DNA from: an uncultured Pelagibacteraceae bacterium
GTDB lineage: Bacteria > Pseudomonadota > Alphaproteobacteria > Pelagibacterales > Pelagibacteraceae
Assembly (NCBI GenBank): GCA_902611815.1
Contig: CACMAZ010000005.1
Coordinates: 1 to 64,000, forward strand
Reading direction: 5' to 3'
Length of the DNA stretch: 64,000 bases
Below the pieces are notes generated by a model. That model searched no databases and was not told where the DNA came from. It saw nothing but the letters and a program-made list of their open reading frames with translations. Positions 18,880-32,164 of this stretch are shown in pieces; position 1 is the first letter of the stretch, and each line of letters starts with the position of its first letter. The position numbers and the translations under genes are program-made.

Positions 18880-19568
18880 TGAAATCTAAAAGATATAAAA
18901 AACTTCCAGAAAAAACCAATATAGCAAAACCGGATACGATTAATATTTTAATCCCTATCATTAAAAAAAATTGCACCGCAAAATTTGATGAATCTATAGA
19001 TTTAAGTATTTTGATTAATAATAAACAAAAAAAAAATGAAATTAATTTAAGAACTGCAGTAAATTTACCAGGGGGTACTGGAAAATCAATTAAAGTAGCT
19101 GTAGTTGCGGAAGAATCTAAACAAAAAGATGCAAAAGACTCAGGTGCTGATTTAGTGGGCGGCGATGATTTAATTGATAAAATTAAAAATGGAGAGCTAA
19201 ATTTTGAGAAATTAATTTGTACCACTACCATGATGTTAAAGTTGTCAAAATTAGGAAAAATTTTAGGTCCCAAAGGCCTTATGCCAAATCCAAAACTAGG
19301 AACTGTAACAGACGATATAAGTCTAGCAGTCAAAAATGCTAAAGCTGGCCAAATTGAACTTAAAAATGATAAGGACGGCAATATAGGTCTAAGTTTTGGA
19401 AAAAAATCTTTTTCTGATGAAAAGCTTTTAAAAAACTTCAATACTATTTTAGATATTCTAGAAAGAGAAAAATCAAATTTAACTATTAAGGGCGATTTAA
19501 TTAAAAATATTTTTATTACCTCAACAATGGGTGTTTCTTATAAAGTTAAACTAAGTAAAAATATATAA
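18879..19568 (+). CDS. rplA: 50S ribosomal protein L1
   Basis: LGKILGPKGLMPNPKLGTVT. Confidence 0.98.
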   Translation: MKSKRYKKLPEKTNIAKPDTINILIPIIKKNCTAKFDESIDLSILINNKQKKNEINLRTAVNLPGGTGKSIKVAVVAEESKQKDAKDSGADLVGGDDLIDKIKNGELNFEKLICTTTMMLKLSKLGKILGPKGLMPNPKLGTVTDDISLAVKNAKAGQIELKNDKDGNIGLSFGKKSFSDEKLLKNFNTILDILEREKSNLTIKGDLIKNIFITSTMGVSYKVKLSKNI

Positions 19569-19570
19569 AT

Positions 19571-20080
19571 ATGATTAGTAAAGAAAAAAAACAAACTTAT
19601 ATAAAAGAGATGACAACTCAGTTTGACAATTCTGAAGCTGTTATAGTTGCTCACTATCAAGGTTTAACTGTAAAGCAATTAGATGAATTGAGAAAAAAAA
19701 TGAGAGAACATGGCATTCAATTTAAAATTACAAAAAATAGAATTACTAAACTTGCTTTGGAAAAAACTAGATGTAAAGAATTATCAAAGCTTTTTACAGG
19801 TCCAACAGCTGTTGCTTTGTCATCAGATGCAATAACTTCAGCTAAAATATTGACTAGTTTTTCAAAAGAAAATACTAATTTAAAAATTCTCGGTGGAATC
19901 ATGGGTGAAGATATTTTAGATGTTGCGGGAGTCCAAAATGTTGCAACATTACCATCTCTTGAGGAAGCAAGGGCTAAAATAGTAGGAATTTTAAGGTCTC
20001 CAGCTCAAAAAATCGCAAGTATTTTACTTGCGCCAGCCTCAAAAATCGCTATTTTAGCGCTCGAAAAATCAAAAAAATAA
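19571..20080 (+). CDS. rplJ: 50S ribosomal protein L10
   Basis: VIVAHYQGLTVKQLDELRKKMRE; rplAJL order. Confidence 0.97.
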   Translation: MISKEKKQTYIKEMTTQFDNSEAVIVAHYQGLTVKQLDELRKKMREHGIQFKITKNRITKLALEKTRCKELSKLFTGPTAVALSSDAITSAKILTSFSKENTNLKILGGIMGEDILDVAGVQNVATLPSLEEARAKIVGILRSPAQKIASILLAPASKIAILALEKSKK

Positions 20081-20092
20081 CCTTGGAAAAGT

Positions 20093-20467
20093 ATGGCAGA
20101 TCTAAATAAAATCATAGACGAACTATCAAAACTAACTGTTGTTGAGGCAGCAGAACTATCAAAACAATTAGAGGAAAAATGGGGAGTTACTGCAGCATCA
20201 GCTGTAGCAGCACCAGCAGCAGGAGCAGCAGCTGGAGGTGCACCCGCAGAGGAAAAAGATGAATTTACAATTGTTTTGGCATCAGCAGGAGATAAAAAAA
20301 TTAATGTAATTAAAGAAGTTAGAGCAATTACAACATTGGGATTAAAAGAAGCTAAAGATTTAGTTGAAGGAGCTCCAAAAGAAATTAAATCTGGTGTTAA
20401 CAAAAAAGATGCTGAAGAGATGAAGAAAAAACTCGAAGCAGCTGGCGCAAAAGTAGAACTTAAGTAA
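20093..20467 (+). CDS. rplL: 50S ribosomal protein L7/L12
   Basis: [34 protein letters not shown]. Confidence 0.99.
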   Translation: MADLNKIIDELSKLTVVEAAELSKQLEEKWGVTAASAVAAPAAGAAAGGAPAEEKDEFTIVLASAGDKKINVIKEVRAITTLGLKEAKDLVEGAPKEIKSGVNKKDAEEMKKKLEAAGAKVELK

Positions 20468-20484
20468 ATAAAATTTAAAATAGG

Positions 20485-20506
20485 CTGTTATTTTTATAAA
20501 TGACAG
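20485..20506 (+). promoter_or_regulatory. rplL-rpoB intergenic RNA hairpin
   Basis: CTGTTATTT-TTAT-AAATGACAG, 9-bp stem (one G-U) with tetraloop; no following T-tract. Confidence 0.5.
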
Positions 20507-20513
20507 TTGTAAC

Positions 20514-23500
20514 TTGATGCAATTATCTTTTACTAAAAAGAAAAATATTAGAAAAAATTTTGGAAAATTAAAAGAAGGGTTATCAATTCCTAATCTTATT
20601 GAAGTTCAAAAAAATTCTTACAGAGAACTTACAGAATTCAAGGAAGACGTAGATCAGCAATTTGTTAAAGGTTTTGATAGGGTTTTTAAAAGTATTTTTC
20701 CAATAGAAGACTTAAATGACAAAGCTACATTAGAATATGTAAGTTATAAACTTGAAAAACCTAAGTTCGATGTTGAAGAATGTATACAAAGAGGTTTAAC
20801 TTATTCTTCAGCATTAAAATGTAATTTAAGGCTAGTGGTTTATGAAATAAACCAAGAAAATAATACTAAAGATATTTTATCCGCTAAAGAGCAAGAAGTT
20901 TATATGGGAGAAGTTCCAATGATGACTGATAGTGGAACTTTTATAACAAATGGTGTTCAGAGAGTAGTAGTAAACCAAATGCACCGTAGTCCAGGAGTAT
21001 TCTTTGATCATGATAAAGGTAAATCACATGCAAGTGGAAAACTTTTATTCAACTGCAGAGTAATACCTAATAGAGGTTCGTGGCTAGATTTTGAGTTTGA
21101 TGTTAAAGACCTTTTATATTTTAGAGTTGATAGAAAAAAAAAAATTCTCGTTTCAACTTTATTATTAGCACTAGGATTTAATAAATCAGATATTGTAAAT
21201 GAGTTCTATGAAAAAGAGATTTATAATTATGATGATAAATCAAAAAAATGGAAAACAAAATTTAATCCTGAGAACTATAAATCGAAAAATTTCTCAGAGG
21301 AAATAATTGATGCTAAATCAAATAAAGTAATTTTGAAAAAAGGTGAAAAAATAAATTATTTAAAAGCAAAAAAACTGCATTCAGATGGTTTAAAAGAAAT
21401 ATATGTCTCTGACGAATATTTATATGGAAAATATTTAACCAAACAATTTTCAATTGGTGAAGACGCTTTTAAAATTGGAGTAGAATTAAATGAAACTATA
21501 GTAAATAAGGTTATAGAAACAAAAATCACTAGTTTAGAAACAGCTTATACAAACTCAATTAACAAAGGTCCTTACTTATTGCAAACGATATTTAATGATA
21601 AAAATGATACTAAAAATGATGCAATCAATGAAATCTATAAAGTCTTGAGACCTGGTGAACCACCAACTATTGATATAGCTACACAAATTTTTAATAATTT
21701 ATTTTTTAGCTCAGATAGATACGACCTTTCTGACGTCGGTAGAGTTAAATTAAATTCAAGATTAAATCTGAAGTGTTCTGATAAAATTACTATTTTAAGA
21801 AACGACGATATTGTTTCTATAATACAAAAGATGCTTGATTTGAGAGACGGCAAAGATGAAGTTGATGATATTGATCATTTAGGTAACAGAAGAGTGAGAT
21901 CTGTAGGAGAACTTGTTGAAAATCAAGCTAGGATCGGTGTGTATAGAATGGAAAGAGCAATCAAAGAAAAAATGACTACGCTCGATATAGAGTCTGCAAT
22001 GCCTCAAGACCTAATAAATGCAAAACCTTTAACGATTTCCTTAAAAGATTTTTTTGCTACATCTCAACTTTCACAATTTATGGATCAAACAAATCCTTTA
22101 TCTGAGATCACCCACAAAAGAAGAGTTTCTGCATTAGGGCCTGGAGGATTAACCAGAGAAAGAGCTGGTTTTGAAGTAAGAGATGTTCACCCAACACACT
22201 ATGGAAGAATATGTCCAATCGAAACGCCTGAAGGCCCAAATATTGGTCTGATTAATAGTTTGTCTACTTACTCAAAAATTAATAAATATGGTTTTATAGA
22301 GTCTCCATATAGAAAAGTAATTGATGGTGTTGTACAGGAAAAAATTGAATATCTTTCTGCTATGGAAGAGACAAAGTATACAATTGCTCAAGCAAATTCA
22401 AAAATTGACAAAAATGGAAAATTAACAGAGGACTTAGTATCCAGTAGACAAAATTTAAATTTTATTTTGTCTAAAGCCGAAAGTATAGATTATATAGATG
22501 TATCTCCAAAACAATTAGTTTCAGTTGCAGCATCCTTGATACCATTCTTGGAAAATGATGATGCTAATAGAGCTTTAATGGGATCTAACATGATGAGACA
22601 AGCAGTACCATTATTAAAGCCAGAGTCACCTCTAGTCGGAACAGGTATTGAAAGTGATGTTGCACTAGATTCAGGTGTAACTATTGTAGCTAAGAGAGAT
22701 GGTGTTGTAGATAAGATTGACGGTAAAAGAATAGTTATAAAAGCTACAAGTGAAACAGATTACTCAAAATCAGGTGTTGATATTTATAATTTACAAAAAT
22801 TTAAAAGATCTAATCAGAATACGTGTATTAATCAAAAACCATTAGTCAGGGTGGGTGATAAGGTCAAAAGTGGAGACATTATCGCAGATGGCCCTTCAAC
22901 AAAGATTGGCGAATTAGCTCTTGGAAAAAATGTTACAGTAGCGTTTATGCCATGGCAGGGATATAATTTTGAGGACTCAATATTAATCTCAGAGCGATGT
23001 GTTACGGACGATGTTTTTACTTCAGTGCATATTGAAGAATATGAAGTAATGGCAAGAGATACTAAATTAGGTGAAGAAGATATAACGAGAGATATTCCTA
23101 ATGTTAATGAGGAAGCATTAAAAAATTTAGATGAGTCAGGCATCGTTTACATTGGTGCTGAGGTAAAACCTGGCGACATATTAGTTGGCAAGGTTACTCC
23201 TAAAGGCGATACAGCTTCAGGTCCAGAGGAGAAATTATTAAGATCAATTTTTGGTGAAAAAGCAATCGATGTGACAGATACTTCATTAAAAATGCCAAGC
23301 GGTAGTGGTGGGACTGTTATTGATGTAAGAGTTTTTAATAGACATGGTATTGAAAAGGACGAAAGATCAATAACTATTGAAAGAGCAGAGATAGATTTAG
23401 TACAACAGGATAGAATTGTAGAAGAAGAGATTTTAAATAGAAGCATAAAGCAAAGGGCACTTCAAATCTTGGATGGTCATAAACTCTCTAAAAAAATTAA

Positions 23501-24599
23501 AAATATAAATCAAGGGGATGAAATAAATCAAGATAATATCTCAGAATTATCAAGCTCGGATATTTTTAAAATTGATCTAAATGATACAAAAAAAAATGAA
23601 ATTCTTAATAAACTCAGGGAACAGTTTGATAAAGCTAGTCTTGATATCAAAGAAAGATTTGAGGACAAAGTTCTAAAGATCAGACAAGGTGATGATCTTT
23701 TGCCTAGTGTAATGAAAATGGTTAAAGTTTTTGTTGCAATCAAAAGAAGACTAAGACCGGGCGATAAGATGTCTGGAAGACATGGTAATAAAGGAGTTGT
23801 AAGTAAAATAGTTCCAGTTGAAGATATGCCTTATAGAGAAAACGGAAAACCTGTTGATATAGTTTTAAATCCATTAGGTGTCCCGAGCCGTATGAATGTA
23901 GGGCAAATTTTAGAAACACATTTGGGCTGGGCGTGTACAGAACTTGGAGATAAACTAAAATCTCTGATATCTGAAAATCAAAAAAAATTAGAATTAAATT
24001 CAAAAATTAGAGAATTTTTAAAAACGATTTATGGTCAAGAGATACTAGGCAGCTCAATAGAAAAACTTTCTAAAAATGAATTTTCAGATCTTTGTGAAAA
24101 TTTAATGAATGGAGTGCCTATATCAACGCCTGTATTTGATGGAGCAAAGGAAAAAGATGTTACAGAAATGCTTGAATTAGCTAGTCTACCAAAATCTGGT
24201 CAAACACAACTTTGGGATGGAAGAACTGGAGAAAAATTTGATCGATCTGTAACTGTTGGAACAATATACATGCTTAAACTTCATCATTTAGTCGAGGACA
24301 AAATTCACGCTAGATCTACAGGACCTTATAGTTTAGTTACTCAACAACCACTTGGAGGTAAAGCTCAACTTGGCGGACAAAGATTTGGTGAAATGGAAGT
24401 TTGGGCATTGGAAGCCTATGGTGCATCTTATACGTTGCAAGAAATACTAACAGTTAAATCTGATGATGTTGCTGGTAGAGTTAAAGTGTATGAAACCATA
24501 GTTAAGGGCGAAGAAAATTTCGAGTCTGGTATACCAGAGTCCTTTAATGTTCTAGTAAAAGAAATAAAATCTTTAGCGTTAAATGTGGAGCTTAATTAA
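20514..24599 (+). CDS. rpoB: DNA-directed RNA polymerase subunit beta
   Basis: [59 protein letters not shown]; true start may be ATG 20517. Confidence 0.99.
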   Translation: MMQLSFTKKKNIRKNFGKLKEGLSIPNLIEVQKNSYRELTEFKEDVDQQFVKGFDRVFKSIFPIEDLNDKATLEYVSYKLEKPKFDVEECIQRGLTYSSALKCNLRLVVYEINQENNTKDILSAKEQEVYMGEVPMMTDSGTFITNGVQRVVVNQMHRSPGVFFDHDKGKSHASGKLLFNCRVIPNRGSWLDFEFDVKDLLYFRVDRKKKILVSTLLLALGFNKSDIVNEFYEKEIYNYDDKSKKWKTKFNPENYKSKNFSEEIIDAKSNKVILKKGEKINYLKAKKLHSDGLKEIYVSDEYLYGKYLTKQFSIGEDAFKIGVELNETIVNKVIETKITSLETAYTNSINKGPYLLQTIFNDKNDTKNDAINEIYKVLRPGEPPTIDIATQIFNNLFFSSDRYDLSDVGRVKLNSRLNLKCSDKITILRNDDIVSIIQKMLDLRDGKDEVDDIDHLGNRRVRSVGELVENQARIGVYRMERAIKEKMTTLDIESAMPQDLINAKPLTISLKDFFATSQLSQFMDQTNPLSEITHKRRVSALGPGGLTRERAGFEVRDVHPTHYGRICPIETPEGPNIGLINSLSTYSKINKYGFIESPYRKVIDGVVQEKIEYLSAMEETKYTIAQANSKIDKNGKLTEDLVSSRQNLNFILSKAESIDYIDVSPKQLVSVAASLIPFLENDDANRALMGSNMMRQAVPLLKPESPLVGTGIESDVALDSGVTIVAKRDGVVDKIDGKRIVIKATSETDYSKSGVDIYNLQKFKRSNQNTCINQKPLVRVGDKVKSGDIIADGPSTKIGELALGKNVTVAFMPWQGYNFEDSILISERCVTDDVFTSVHIEEYEVMARDTKLGEEDITRDIPNVNEEALKNLDESGIVYIGAEVKPGDILVGKVTPKGDTASGPEEKLLRSIFGEKAIDVTDTSLKMPSGSGGTVIDVRVFNRHGIEKDERSITIERAEIDLVQQDRIVEEEILNRSIKQRALQILDGHKLSKKIKNINQGDEINQDNISELSSSDIFKIDLNDTKKNEILNKLREQFDKASLDIKERFEDKVLKIRQGDDLLPSVMKMVKVFVAIKRRLRPGDKMSGRHGNKGVVSKIVPVEDMPYRENGKPVDIVLNPLGVPSRMNVGQILETHLGWACTELGDKLKSLISENQKKLELNSKIREFLKTIYGQEILGSSIEKLSKNEFSDLCENLMNGVPISTPVFDGAKEKDVTEMLELASLPKSGQTQLWDGRTGEKFDRSVTVGTIYMLKLHHLVEDKIHARSTGPYSLVTQQPLGGKAQLGGQRFGEMEVWALEAYGASYTLQEILTVKSDDVAGRVKVYETIVKGEENFESGIPESFNVLVKEIKSLALNVELN

Positions 24600-24601
24600 A
24601 T

Positions 24602-24907
24602 ATGAATAAAATTATAACGATTTTTTTATTAACTTCATCTATTTCATACGCAGAAGATTTAATGAAGATTGGGCAAAATATTTTCTATAACAAAGAGGCT
24701 TGTGTAAATTGCCATATATTAAATGCAGCAGATGGTGGAAATAACCAGCTTTCTAAAGAGCATGTTATTAATATTGTAACGAATGGTTATGGTGTAATGC
24801 CTGCTTATAAAAATAAATTAACCAAAGAAGAAATTGAAGCAGTAGCAACGTATGTATCAACAGAGGGCAAAAATTGGAAAAATAAACTAAGTTCATTTGT
24901 ACAGTAA
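24602..24907 (+). CDS. small secreted c-type cytochrome (class I)
   Basis: Signal peptide-like [22 protein letters not shown] heme motif, [22 protein letters not shown] with distal Met. Confidence 0.9.
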   Translation: MNKIITIFLLTSSISYAEDLMKIGQNIFYNKEACVNCHILNAADGGNNQLSKEHVINIVTNGYGVMPAYKNKLTKEEIEAVATYVSTEGKNWKNKLSSFVQ

Positions 24908-24909
24908 TT

Positions 24910-27900
24910 ATGAAAAAAGATTTAAGTAATATTTTTAAAGGTAGCGAAATAACAGACGCACAAAATTTTAATAGTATAAAAATATCTCTTGCTAGCCCTG
25001 AAAAGATTAAATCATGGACTTACGGAGAAATAAAAAAACCTGAAACTATTAACTATAGAACATTTAGACCTGAAAAGGATGGATTATTTTGTGCCAGAAT
25101 TTTTGGACCAATAAAAGATTATGAGTGCCTATGCGGCAAATATAAAAGAATGAAGTTTAGAGGTATAATATGCGAAAAATGTGGTGTTGAGGTAACTAAA
25201 TCAAATGTGAGACGTGAAAGAATGGGCCATATCAATCTTGCAACTCCAGTTGCTCATATATGGTTCTTAAAATCATTACCAAGCAGAATATCTTTAGCAA
25301 TCGATATGAAGCTAAAAGAAGTTGAACGTGTATTATATTTTGAAAATTTTATTGTTATTGAGCCTGGGTTAACTGGCCTAAAGAAAAATCAACTTTTATC
25401 TGAAGAAGAGCTGATAAAGAATCAAGATGAATTTGGAGAAGAAGCATTTACAGCAGGAATAGGCGCAGAAGCTATATTAGAAATTTTAAAATCAATAGAT
25501 CTAGAAAAAGAAAAAGAATTACTTGTAAAAACTATTAACGAAACTAAATCTAAAGTATCTGAGGAAAGATCAATCAAAAGACTTAAATTAATAGACTCAT
25601 TTATTAAAACAGGAAATAAACCAGAGTGGATGATTTTAACTGTAATACCGGTCATACCCCCTGAATTAAGACCTTTAGTTCCATTAGACGGTGGTAGATT
25701 TGCAACATCAGACTTAAACGATCTTTATAGAAGAGTAATTAATAGAAATAATCGTTTAAAAAGATTAATGGATTTGAAAGCTCCAGACATAATAGTCAGA
25801 AATGAAAAAAGAATGCTTCAAGAATCTGTTGATGCACTTTTTGATAATGGAAGAAGAGGACGAGTTATTACTGGAACTGGAAAAAGACCATTAAAGTCAT
25901 TAGCTGAAATGTTAAAAGGTAAACAAGGGCGATTTAGACAAAACTTATTAGGTAAAAGAGTTGATTATTCTGGAAGATCTGTGATTGTTGTTGGTCCAGA
26001 TCTTAAGCTTCATGAATGTGGATTACCAAAAAAAATGGCATTAGAATTATTTAAACCATTTTTATATGCAAGGTTAAACAAACTAGGTTTAGCCTCAACA
26101 ATTAAACAAGCAAAAAAATTAGTTGAAAGAGAAACAAATGCAGTTTGGGATGCTCTTGAATTAATTGTTAGAGAACATCCTGTTATATTAAATAGAGCCC
26201 CGACCTTACATAGATTGGGTGTTCAGGCATTTGAACCTAAACTAATCGAGGGAGATGCAATTGAACTACATCCATTAACTTGCGCTGCCTTCAATGCTGA
26301 TTTTGATGGAGATCAGATGGCTGTACATATACCTTTGAGTTTAGAGGCGCAACTTGAAGCAAGAGTATTAATGATGTCTACAAATAATATATTAAGTCCA
26401 TCCAACGGAAAACCTATAATTGTACCAAGTCAGGATATGATTTTAGGAATTTATTATTTGTCTTTACCTCCTTACCAAGAAAAAAGTATTGAGGGATATT
26501 TTGTTAATAATTCAGAAATTGAGCAAGCTTTAGAAACTGGCAATATAAAAATACATTCTAGAATTATCTCAAGGTTTGAAACTGTGGATGAAAATGGCAA
26601 ATCTAAATTTGAAAAGCATACAAGCACCGCAGGAAGATTTTTATTGGCAAACCTTTTACCTAAAAGTAAGGATATCACTTTTAGTTTAATAGATAGAGTG
26701 CTACCAAAAAAAGTTGTTTCTGAAATAATTGATTTTGTTTTTAGATTTACTGGTCAAAAAAATACTGTAATATTCTGCGATAAATTGAAAGATCTTGGTT
26801 TCAAACACGCATTTAAAGCTGGGATATCTTTTGGAAAAGATGACTTGATTATACCAAATAGCAAAGAATTGTTAATTGAAGAAACAAAAAAATTAATTAA
26901 AGACTATGAAAATCAGTATTCAGAGGGTCTGATAACTAGAGGAGAAAAATATAACAAGGTTGTGGATGCCTGGTCAAAATGTACAGATAAAGTTGCATCT
27001 GAAATGATGAAAGGTATATCAGCTACAGAAAAAACTGATAAAGGACTCAATATAAACTCAGTATTTATGATGGCAGATTCAGGTGCAAGAGGCTCTGCTG
27101 CTCAAATGAAACAATTAGCTGGAATGAGAGGTTTAATAGCAAAACCGTCCGGTGAAATCATAGAATCGCCAATTACATCCAATTTTAAAGAAGGTTTAAC
27201 AGCTCTTGAATATTTCAATTCTACTCACGGTGCAAGAAAAGGCCTTGCGGATACAGCTTTAAAAACAGCCAACTCAGGTTATCTAACCAGAAGATTATGT
27301 GATGTTGCTCAGGATTTAACAATTACAAAAAAAGATTGTGATTGTAAAAGTAAAGGAAGCATTACTCTATCTGAAATAATTGAAGGCGGTAATATTATTG
27401 TCAGTTTATCAGAAAGAGCACTTGGAAGAGTAGTTGCTGATAATGTCAAAAATCCAATATCTGGTGAAGTTATAATTAAAAAAGGCGAGATGATAGACGA
27501 AGCTGGTTGTGAAAAAATTGATGCAGCTGGTGTTAAAGCTATAAATGTATACTCAGTTATAACTTGTGGTTCTAAAGAGGGCGTTTGCGCTATGTGTTAT
27601 GGAAGAGATCTCTCAAGAGGTCAAATGGTTAACGTAGGTGAAGCTATAGGAATGATTTCTGCACAATCGATTGGTGAACCAGGCACACAATTAACAATGA
27701 GAACTTTTCACGTTGGTGGTACTGCTCAAATTAAGCAAGACTCTCAAATTTTAATTAAAAACGATGGTGTTTTAAAAATAATTAATACAAATTTATTAGA
27801 GGATTCCAAAAAAAATCAAATAGTAATGGGTAGAAATACACAAATTTCTTTAGAGGATGAAAAAGGAATGCAAATTGCAATTTATAAGGTTCCTTATGGA

Positions 27901-29079
27901 TCAAAACTTTTTTTTAAAAATGGTGATAAAGTCAAAAAAAATTCAAAAGTTTGTGAATGGGATCCTTACACAACACCAGTTATCGCAGAAAAAAGTGGTA
28001 TAGTTAATTTCGTAGATTTAATCGATGGAGTTTCACTTTCTGAAACTCAAGATGATACAACAGGAATATCATCCAAATCAGTAATTGATTGGAGATCACA
28101 ATCTAAAAACACAGAGCTTAAACCAAGAATTACCCTAAGAGATGAGAAAGGCAATGTTGTTAAAAAGGCAGATGATAATGAAGCAAGATATTATTTAGTT
28201 CCAGATTCTATTTTATCAGTGAAAGATGGACAAAAAATTAGTGCTGGAGATGTAATTGCCAGATTACCAAAGGAGACTTCAAAGACGAAAGATATTACTG
28301 GAGGATTACCAAGAGTAGCTGAATTATTTGAAGCAAGGAAAGCTAAAGATAGTGCTATCATAGCTGAGAACGATGGCAAAGTTATGTTTGGTAAAGAAGT
28401 TAGAGGAAAACAAAAGGTCTCAATTGTTTCAGACTCTGGTGAAACCTCAAATTATTTAATACCAAAAGGAAAACATATTAATTTTAACCCTGGTGAAGAA
28501 ATTAAAAAAGGAGAATATCTTCTTGATGGTCAACCATTACCTCATGATATTTTAAGAATTCTTGGCATAAAAGAGTTAACAGAGTATTTTGTAAACCAAG
28601 TTCAAGAGGTCTACAGACTTCAAGGTGTTATAATTAATGATAAACACATTGAAACCATTTTAAGACAAATGCTCAAAAAAGTTGAAATAAAAAATTCTGG
28701 AGACTCTGATTATTTGCCAGGTGAAATAATAGATAGATTTAAATTAGAAAACGTTAATGAAGAATTAATTAAAAATGGAAAAAAACCAGCTGTTGGTGAA
28801 AGAGTATTAATGGGTATTACAAAAGCTTCTTTACAAACAGAATCGTTTATATCAGCTGCCTCTTTCCAAGAAACAACAAGAGTTCTAACAGATGCAGCTA
28901 TTAAAGGAAAAGTTGACACTTTAGCTGGACTAAAAGAAAACGTAATTGTTGGAAGATTGGTACCTGCTGGAACAGGCTCAATTAAAAATAAATGGAATAA
29001 AAAAGCACTAGAGGACGATCAAAAATTTTTATCTGAGCAAGAAAAAGTCGAACAAGCCGAAACCCCCGCAAATCCTTAA
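24910..29079 (+). CDS. rpoC: DNA-directed RNA polymerase subunit beta'
   Basis: [48 protein letters not shown]. Confidence 0.99.
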   Translation: MKKDLSNIFKGSEITDAQNFNSIKISLASPEKIKSWTYGEIKKPETINYRTFRPEKDGLFCARIFGPIKDYECLCGKYKRMKFRGIICEKCGVEVTKSNVRRERMGHINLATPVAHIWFLKSLPSRISLAIDMKLKEVERVLYFENFIVIEPGLTGLKKNQLLSEEELIKNQDEFGEEAFTAGIGAEAILEILKSIDLEKEKELLVKTINETKSKVSEERSIKRLKLIDSFIKTGNKPEWMILTVIPVIPPELRPLVPLDGGRFATSDLNDLYRRVINRNNRLKRLMDLKAPDIIVRNEKRMLQESVDALFDNGRRGRVITGTGKRPLKSLAEMLKGKQGRFRQNLLGKRVDYSGRSVIVVGPDLKLHECGLPKKMALELFKPFLYARLNKLGLASTIKQAKKLVERETNAVWDALELIVREHPVILNRAPTLHRLGVQAFEPKLIEGDAIELHPLTCAAFNADFDGDQMAVHIPLSLEAQLEARVLMMSTNNILSPSNGKPIIVPSQDMILGIYYLSLPPYQEKSIEGYFVNNSEIEQALETGNIKIHSRIISRFETVDENGKSKFEKHTSTAGRFLLANLLPKSKDITFSLIDRVLPKKVVSEIIDFVFRFTGQKNTVIFCDKLKDLGFKHAFKAGISFGKDDLIIPNSKELLIEETKKLIKDYENQYSEGLITRGEKYNKVVDAWSKCTDKVASEMMKGISATEKTDKGLNINSVFMMADSGARGSAAQMKQLAGMRGLIAKPSGEIIESPITSNFKEGLTALEYFNSTHGARKGLADTALKTANSGYLTRRLCDVAQDLTITKKDCDCKSKGSITLSEIIEGGNIIVSLSERALGRVVADNVKNPISGEVIIKKGEMIDEAGCEKIDAAGVKAINVYSVITCGSKEGVCAMCYGRDLSRGQMVNVGEAIGMISAQSIGEPGTQLTMRTFHVGGTAQIKQDSQILIKNDGVLKIINTNLLEDSKKNQIVMGRNTQISLEDEKGMQIAIYKVPYGSKLFFKNGDKVKKNSKVCEWDPYTTPVIAEKSGIVNFVDLIDGVSLSETQDDTTGISSKSVIDWRSQSKNTELKPRITLRDEKGNVVKKADDNEARYYLVPDSILSVKDGQKISAGDVIARLPKETSKTKDITGGLPRVAELFEARKAKDSAIIAENDGKVMFGKEVRGKQKVSIVSDSGETSNYLIPKGKHINFNPGEEIKKGEYLLDGQPLPHDILRILGIKELTEYFVNQVQEVYRLQGVIINDKHIETILRQMLKKVEIKNSGDSDYLPGEIIDRFKLENVNEELIKNGKKPAVGERVLMGITKASLQTESFISAASFQETTRVLTDAAIKGKVDTLAGLKENVIVGRLVPAGTGSIKNKWNKKALEDDQKFLSEQEKVEQAETPANP

Positions 29080-29108
29080 TAATAGACCGTTATTTCTATT
29101 GTTTTAAT

Positions 29109-29136
29109 TTGACAAATTTAAAAACTATAGTATTTT
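29109..29136 (+). promoter_or_regulatory. candidate promoter TTGACA-16-TATTTT upstream of rpsL
   Basis: Hexamers at 29109-29114 and 29131-29136 in the 153-bp rpoC-rpsL gap. Confidence 0.5.
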
Positions 29137-29232
29137 CTGCAAGATTTTGGTTGGATAGTAGTACTATTTAGGTACTAAACGCGACCACAGACATTAGACT
29201 ACTTTAATCTCTTCCTTAATCACAATTTTACT

Positions 29233-29604
29233 ATGCCAACGATAAACCAATTATTAAAAAAAAGAAGGACTAGACCAAAGGCTAGGGACAGAGTTCCTGC
29301 GCTTGAAAAATCTCCTCAGAAAAGAGGTGTTTGTTTAAAAGTTTATACTACGACACCTAAGAAACCAAATTCTGCACTGAGAAAAGTGGCTAGGGTAAGA
29401 TTATCTAACGGACACGAAGTAACATCTTATATACCTGGCGAAGGTCATAATTTACAAGAACACTCTGTTGTTCTAATTAGAGGTGGAAGAGTTAAAGATT
29501 TACCAGGAGTAAGATATCATATCTTGAGAGGTAATTTAGATACTCAGGGCGTGACTGCAAGAAAACAGCAAAGATCTAAATACGGAGCAAAAAAAGGTAA
29601 ATAA
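29233..29604 (+). CDS. rpsL: 30S ribosomal protein S12
   Basis: [28 protein letters not shown]. Confidence 0.99.
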   Translation: MPTINQLLKKRRTRPKARDRVPALEKSPQKRGVCLKVYTTTPKKPNSALRKVARVRLSNGHEVTSYIPGEGHNLQEHSVVLIRGGRVKDLPGVRYHILRGNLDTQGVTARKQQRSKYGAKKGK

Positions 29605-29606
29605 TT

Positions 29607-30077
29607 ATGTCACGTAAAAAAAGTTCCTCAAAAAAAAATATTTCATTAGATGCAAAATACAAATCACCAATAATTCCAAAACTAATAAATTCTCTTATGT
29701 ATGACGGAAAAAAAACTATTGCTGAAAAAATTGTATACGATGCAATAGACAAGATAAAATCTAAATCTAAAGATGAGCCAATAACAATATTCAATCAAGC
29801 AATTACTAATATCAAACCAACTGTTGAAGTAAGGTCAAGACGGGTAGGTGGTGCAACCTACCAAGTACCAGTTGAGGTAAAATCTAAAAGATCACAAGCT
29901 TTGGCGATTAGGTGGTTGATAGATGCATCAAGAAAAAGAAAAGATAAAAAAATGTCGGATAAAATTTTTAATGAAATTTACGATGCATATCAAAATAGAG
30001 GTTCAGCAATTAAAAAAAAAGAGGATACACATAAAATGGCAGAGTCTAACAAAGCTTTTGCTCATTTTAGATGGTAA
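29607..30077 (+). CDS. rpsG: 30S ribosomal protein S7
   Basis: NIKPTVEVRSRRVGGATYQVPVEV. Confidence 0.99.
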   Translation: MSRKKSSSKKNISLDAKYKSPIIPKLINSLMYDGKKTIAEKIVYDAIDKIKSKSKDEPITIFNQAITNIKPTVEVRSRRVGGATYQVPVEVKSKRSQALAIRWLIDASRKRKDKKMSDKIFNEIYDAYQNRGSAIKKKEDTHKMAESNKAFAHFRW

Positions 30078-30083
30078 TATTAA

Positions 30084-32162
30084 ATGGCACGAACACACAA
30101 ATTAGATAAATATAGAAACATTGGTATCATGGCACATATCGATGCTGGAAAAACAACAACTACCGAAAGAATTTTATATTATACTGGAAAGAGTCATAAA
30201 ATTGGTGAAGTACATGACGGTGCAGCTACTATGGATTGGATGGAACAAGAACAGGAAAGAGGCATTACTATCACTTCTGCTGCTACAACTTGTTTTTGGA
30301 ATGATCATAGAATAAACATTATTGATACCCCTGGTCACGTAGATTTTACAATTGAAGTTGAGAGATCTTTAAAAGTTCTTGATGGAGCCGTTGCAGTATT
30401 CGATGGAGTTGCAGGTGTTGAGCCACAATCAGAAACAGTATGGAGACAAGCTGATAAATATAAAGTTCCAAGAATATGTTTTGTAAATAAACTTGATAGA
30501 ACTGGTGCAGACTTTTTCAGGTGTGTTGATATGATTAAAGATAGACTGGGCGCAAAACCTTTAGTCATGCAAATTCCAATAGGTATTGAAGCTTCATTAC
30601 AAGGCATAGTCGACCTTGTAAAAATGAAAGCAATAGTTTGGAAAAATGAAGATTTAGGAGCAGCATGGGAGGAAAAAGATATACCTTCTGATCTAAAAGA
30701 AATTACAGATAAATATAGACAAGAGCTAGTTGAAACTGCAGTTGAACAAGATGAAAAGTTAATGGAAAGCTATTTAAATGGAGAAGAGATCAAAGTTGAA
30801 GATCTAAAAAAATGTATAAGAAAAGGATGTTTAAGCTTTAACTTTGTTCCAGTCTTAACTGGATCAGCTTTTAAAAATAAGGGTGTGCAGCCATTATTAG
30901 ATGCTGTGGTAGATTACTTACCAAGTCCAGTAGACATAGGATCAATTAAAGGGACAAAACCAAATTCTGAAGAAGAAATTGAAATGATGTTTGAGGATAA
31001 TGCTCCCTTCTCCGCATTGGCTTTTAAAGTTGCTAATGATCCATTCGTTGGTTCACTTACTTTCATAAGAATTTATTCAGGCACTGTTAAATCTGGTACT
31101 GGAATTTATAACACTTCTAAAGATAAAGAAGAAAGAGTTGGCAGAATGTTGTTAATGCACGCTAATTCGCGTGAAGATATTAAAGAAGCTAATGCGGGAG
31201 ACATAGTTGCGTTGGCTGGATTGAAGTATACAATTACTGGGCATACTCTTGCTAATGAAGATAAGCCAGTGCTACTCGAGCCAATGGAATTCCCAGATCC
31301 TGTAATTGAGATTGCTGTAGAACCAAAGACTAAAGGTGACCAGGAAAAAATGGGTGAAGCTTTAGGAAGATTAGCTAAAGAAGATCCTTCATTTAGAGTG
31401 ACGTCAGATGAAGAGTCTGGTCAAACAATAATTAAGGGAATGGGCGAACTTCATTTAGACATCATAGTTGATAGAATGAAAAGAGAATTCAAAGTTGAAG
31501 CTAACATAGGAGCACCTCAAGTTGCATATAGAGAAACAATTTTAAAAAATTCAGAATTTGATTACACTCATAAAAAACAAAGTGGTGGAGCTGGTCAATT
31601 TGCAAGAGTCAAGCTGTCAATTGAGCCTTTAGAGCCTGGGAAAGGAAGAGAAGTTGAAAGTAAAATCAAAGGTGGTGCTATACCAAAAGAATTTATTCCT
31701 GGAGTTGAAAAAGGTATAGAAAGTGTTTCAGATTCTGGAATTTTAGCAGGATTTCCGATTATAGATTACAAAGTTACAATTTTAGATGGATTACATCATG
31801 ATGTTGATTCTAGTGTTTTGGCATTTGAATTAGCTTCAAGACAATGTTTTAAAGAAGCATGTAATAGAGCAACATTAAAGTTGTTAGAGCCTATCATGAG
31901 AGTTGAGGTTGTCACTCCAGAAGATTATATGGGAGATGTAATCGGTGATTTAAATAGTAGAAGAGGACAGATAAATACCCAAGAACAAAGAGGCAATGCT
32001 ACGGTTATAACTGCAATGGTACCTTTAGCAAATATGTTTGGTTACATTAATGCTTTAAGATCCATGTCTCAAGGTAGAGCACAGTATTCAATGTTTTTCG
32101 ATCATTATGATAAAGTTCCTCAAAATGTTCAAGACGAAGTAACAAAAAAAACAGGGTCTTAA
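30084..32162 (+). CDS. fusA: elongation factor G
   Basis: [35 protein letters not shown]. Confidence 0.99.
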   Translation: MARTHKLDKYRNIGIMAHIDAGKTTTTERILYYTGKSHKIGEVHDGAATMDWMEQEQERGITITSAATTCFWNDHRINIIDTPGHVDFTIEVERSLKVLDGAVAVFDGVAGVEPQSETVWRQADKYKVPRICFVNKLDRTGADFFRCVDMIKDRLGAKPLVMQIPIGIEASLQGIVDLVKMKAIVWKNEDLGAAWEEKDIPSDLKEITDKYRQELVETAVEQDEKLMESYLNGEEIKVEDLKKCIRKGCLSFNFVPVLTGSAFKNKGVQPLLDAVVDYLPSPVDIGSIKGTKPNSEEEIEMMFEDNAPFSALAFKVANDPFVGSLTFIRIYSGTVKSGTGIYNTSKDKEERVGRMLLMHANSREDIKEANAGDIVALAGLKYTITGHTLANEDKPVLLEPMEFPDPVIEIAVEPKTKGDQEKMGEALGRLAKEDPSFRVTSDEESGQTIIKGMGELHLDIIVDRMKREFKVEANIGAPQVAYRETILKNSEFDYTHKKQSGGAGQFARVKLSIEPLEPGKGREVESKIKGGAIPKEFIPGVEKGIESVSDSGILAGFPIIDYKVTILDGLHHDVDSSVLAFELASRQCFKEACNRATLKLLEPIMRVEVVTPEDYMGDVIGDLNSRRGQINTQEQRGNATVITAMVPLANMFGYINALRSMSQGRAQYSMFFDHYDKVPQNVQDEVTKKTGS

Positions 32163-32164
32163 AA

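Noticed and set aside
18854-19441. Minus-strand 195-aa ORF antisense to rplA
   Set aside because: Fully inside conserved rplA; composition typical of an antisense frame.
20005-20403. Minus-strand 132-aa ORF antisense to rplJ/rplL, Ala-rich
   Set aside because: Shadow of the Ala-rich L7/L12 hinge; no independent support.
22832-23446. Two minus-strand ORFs antisense to rpoB
   Set aside because: Antisense shadow ORFs within conserved rpoB coding sequence.
30121-30315. Plus-strand 64-aa ORF inside fusA
   Set aside because: Out-of-frame overlap with the EF-G G-domain; no support.
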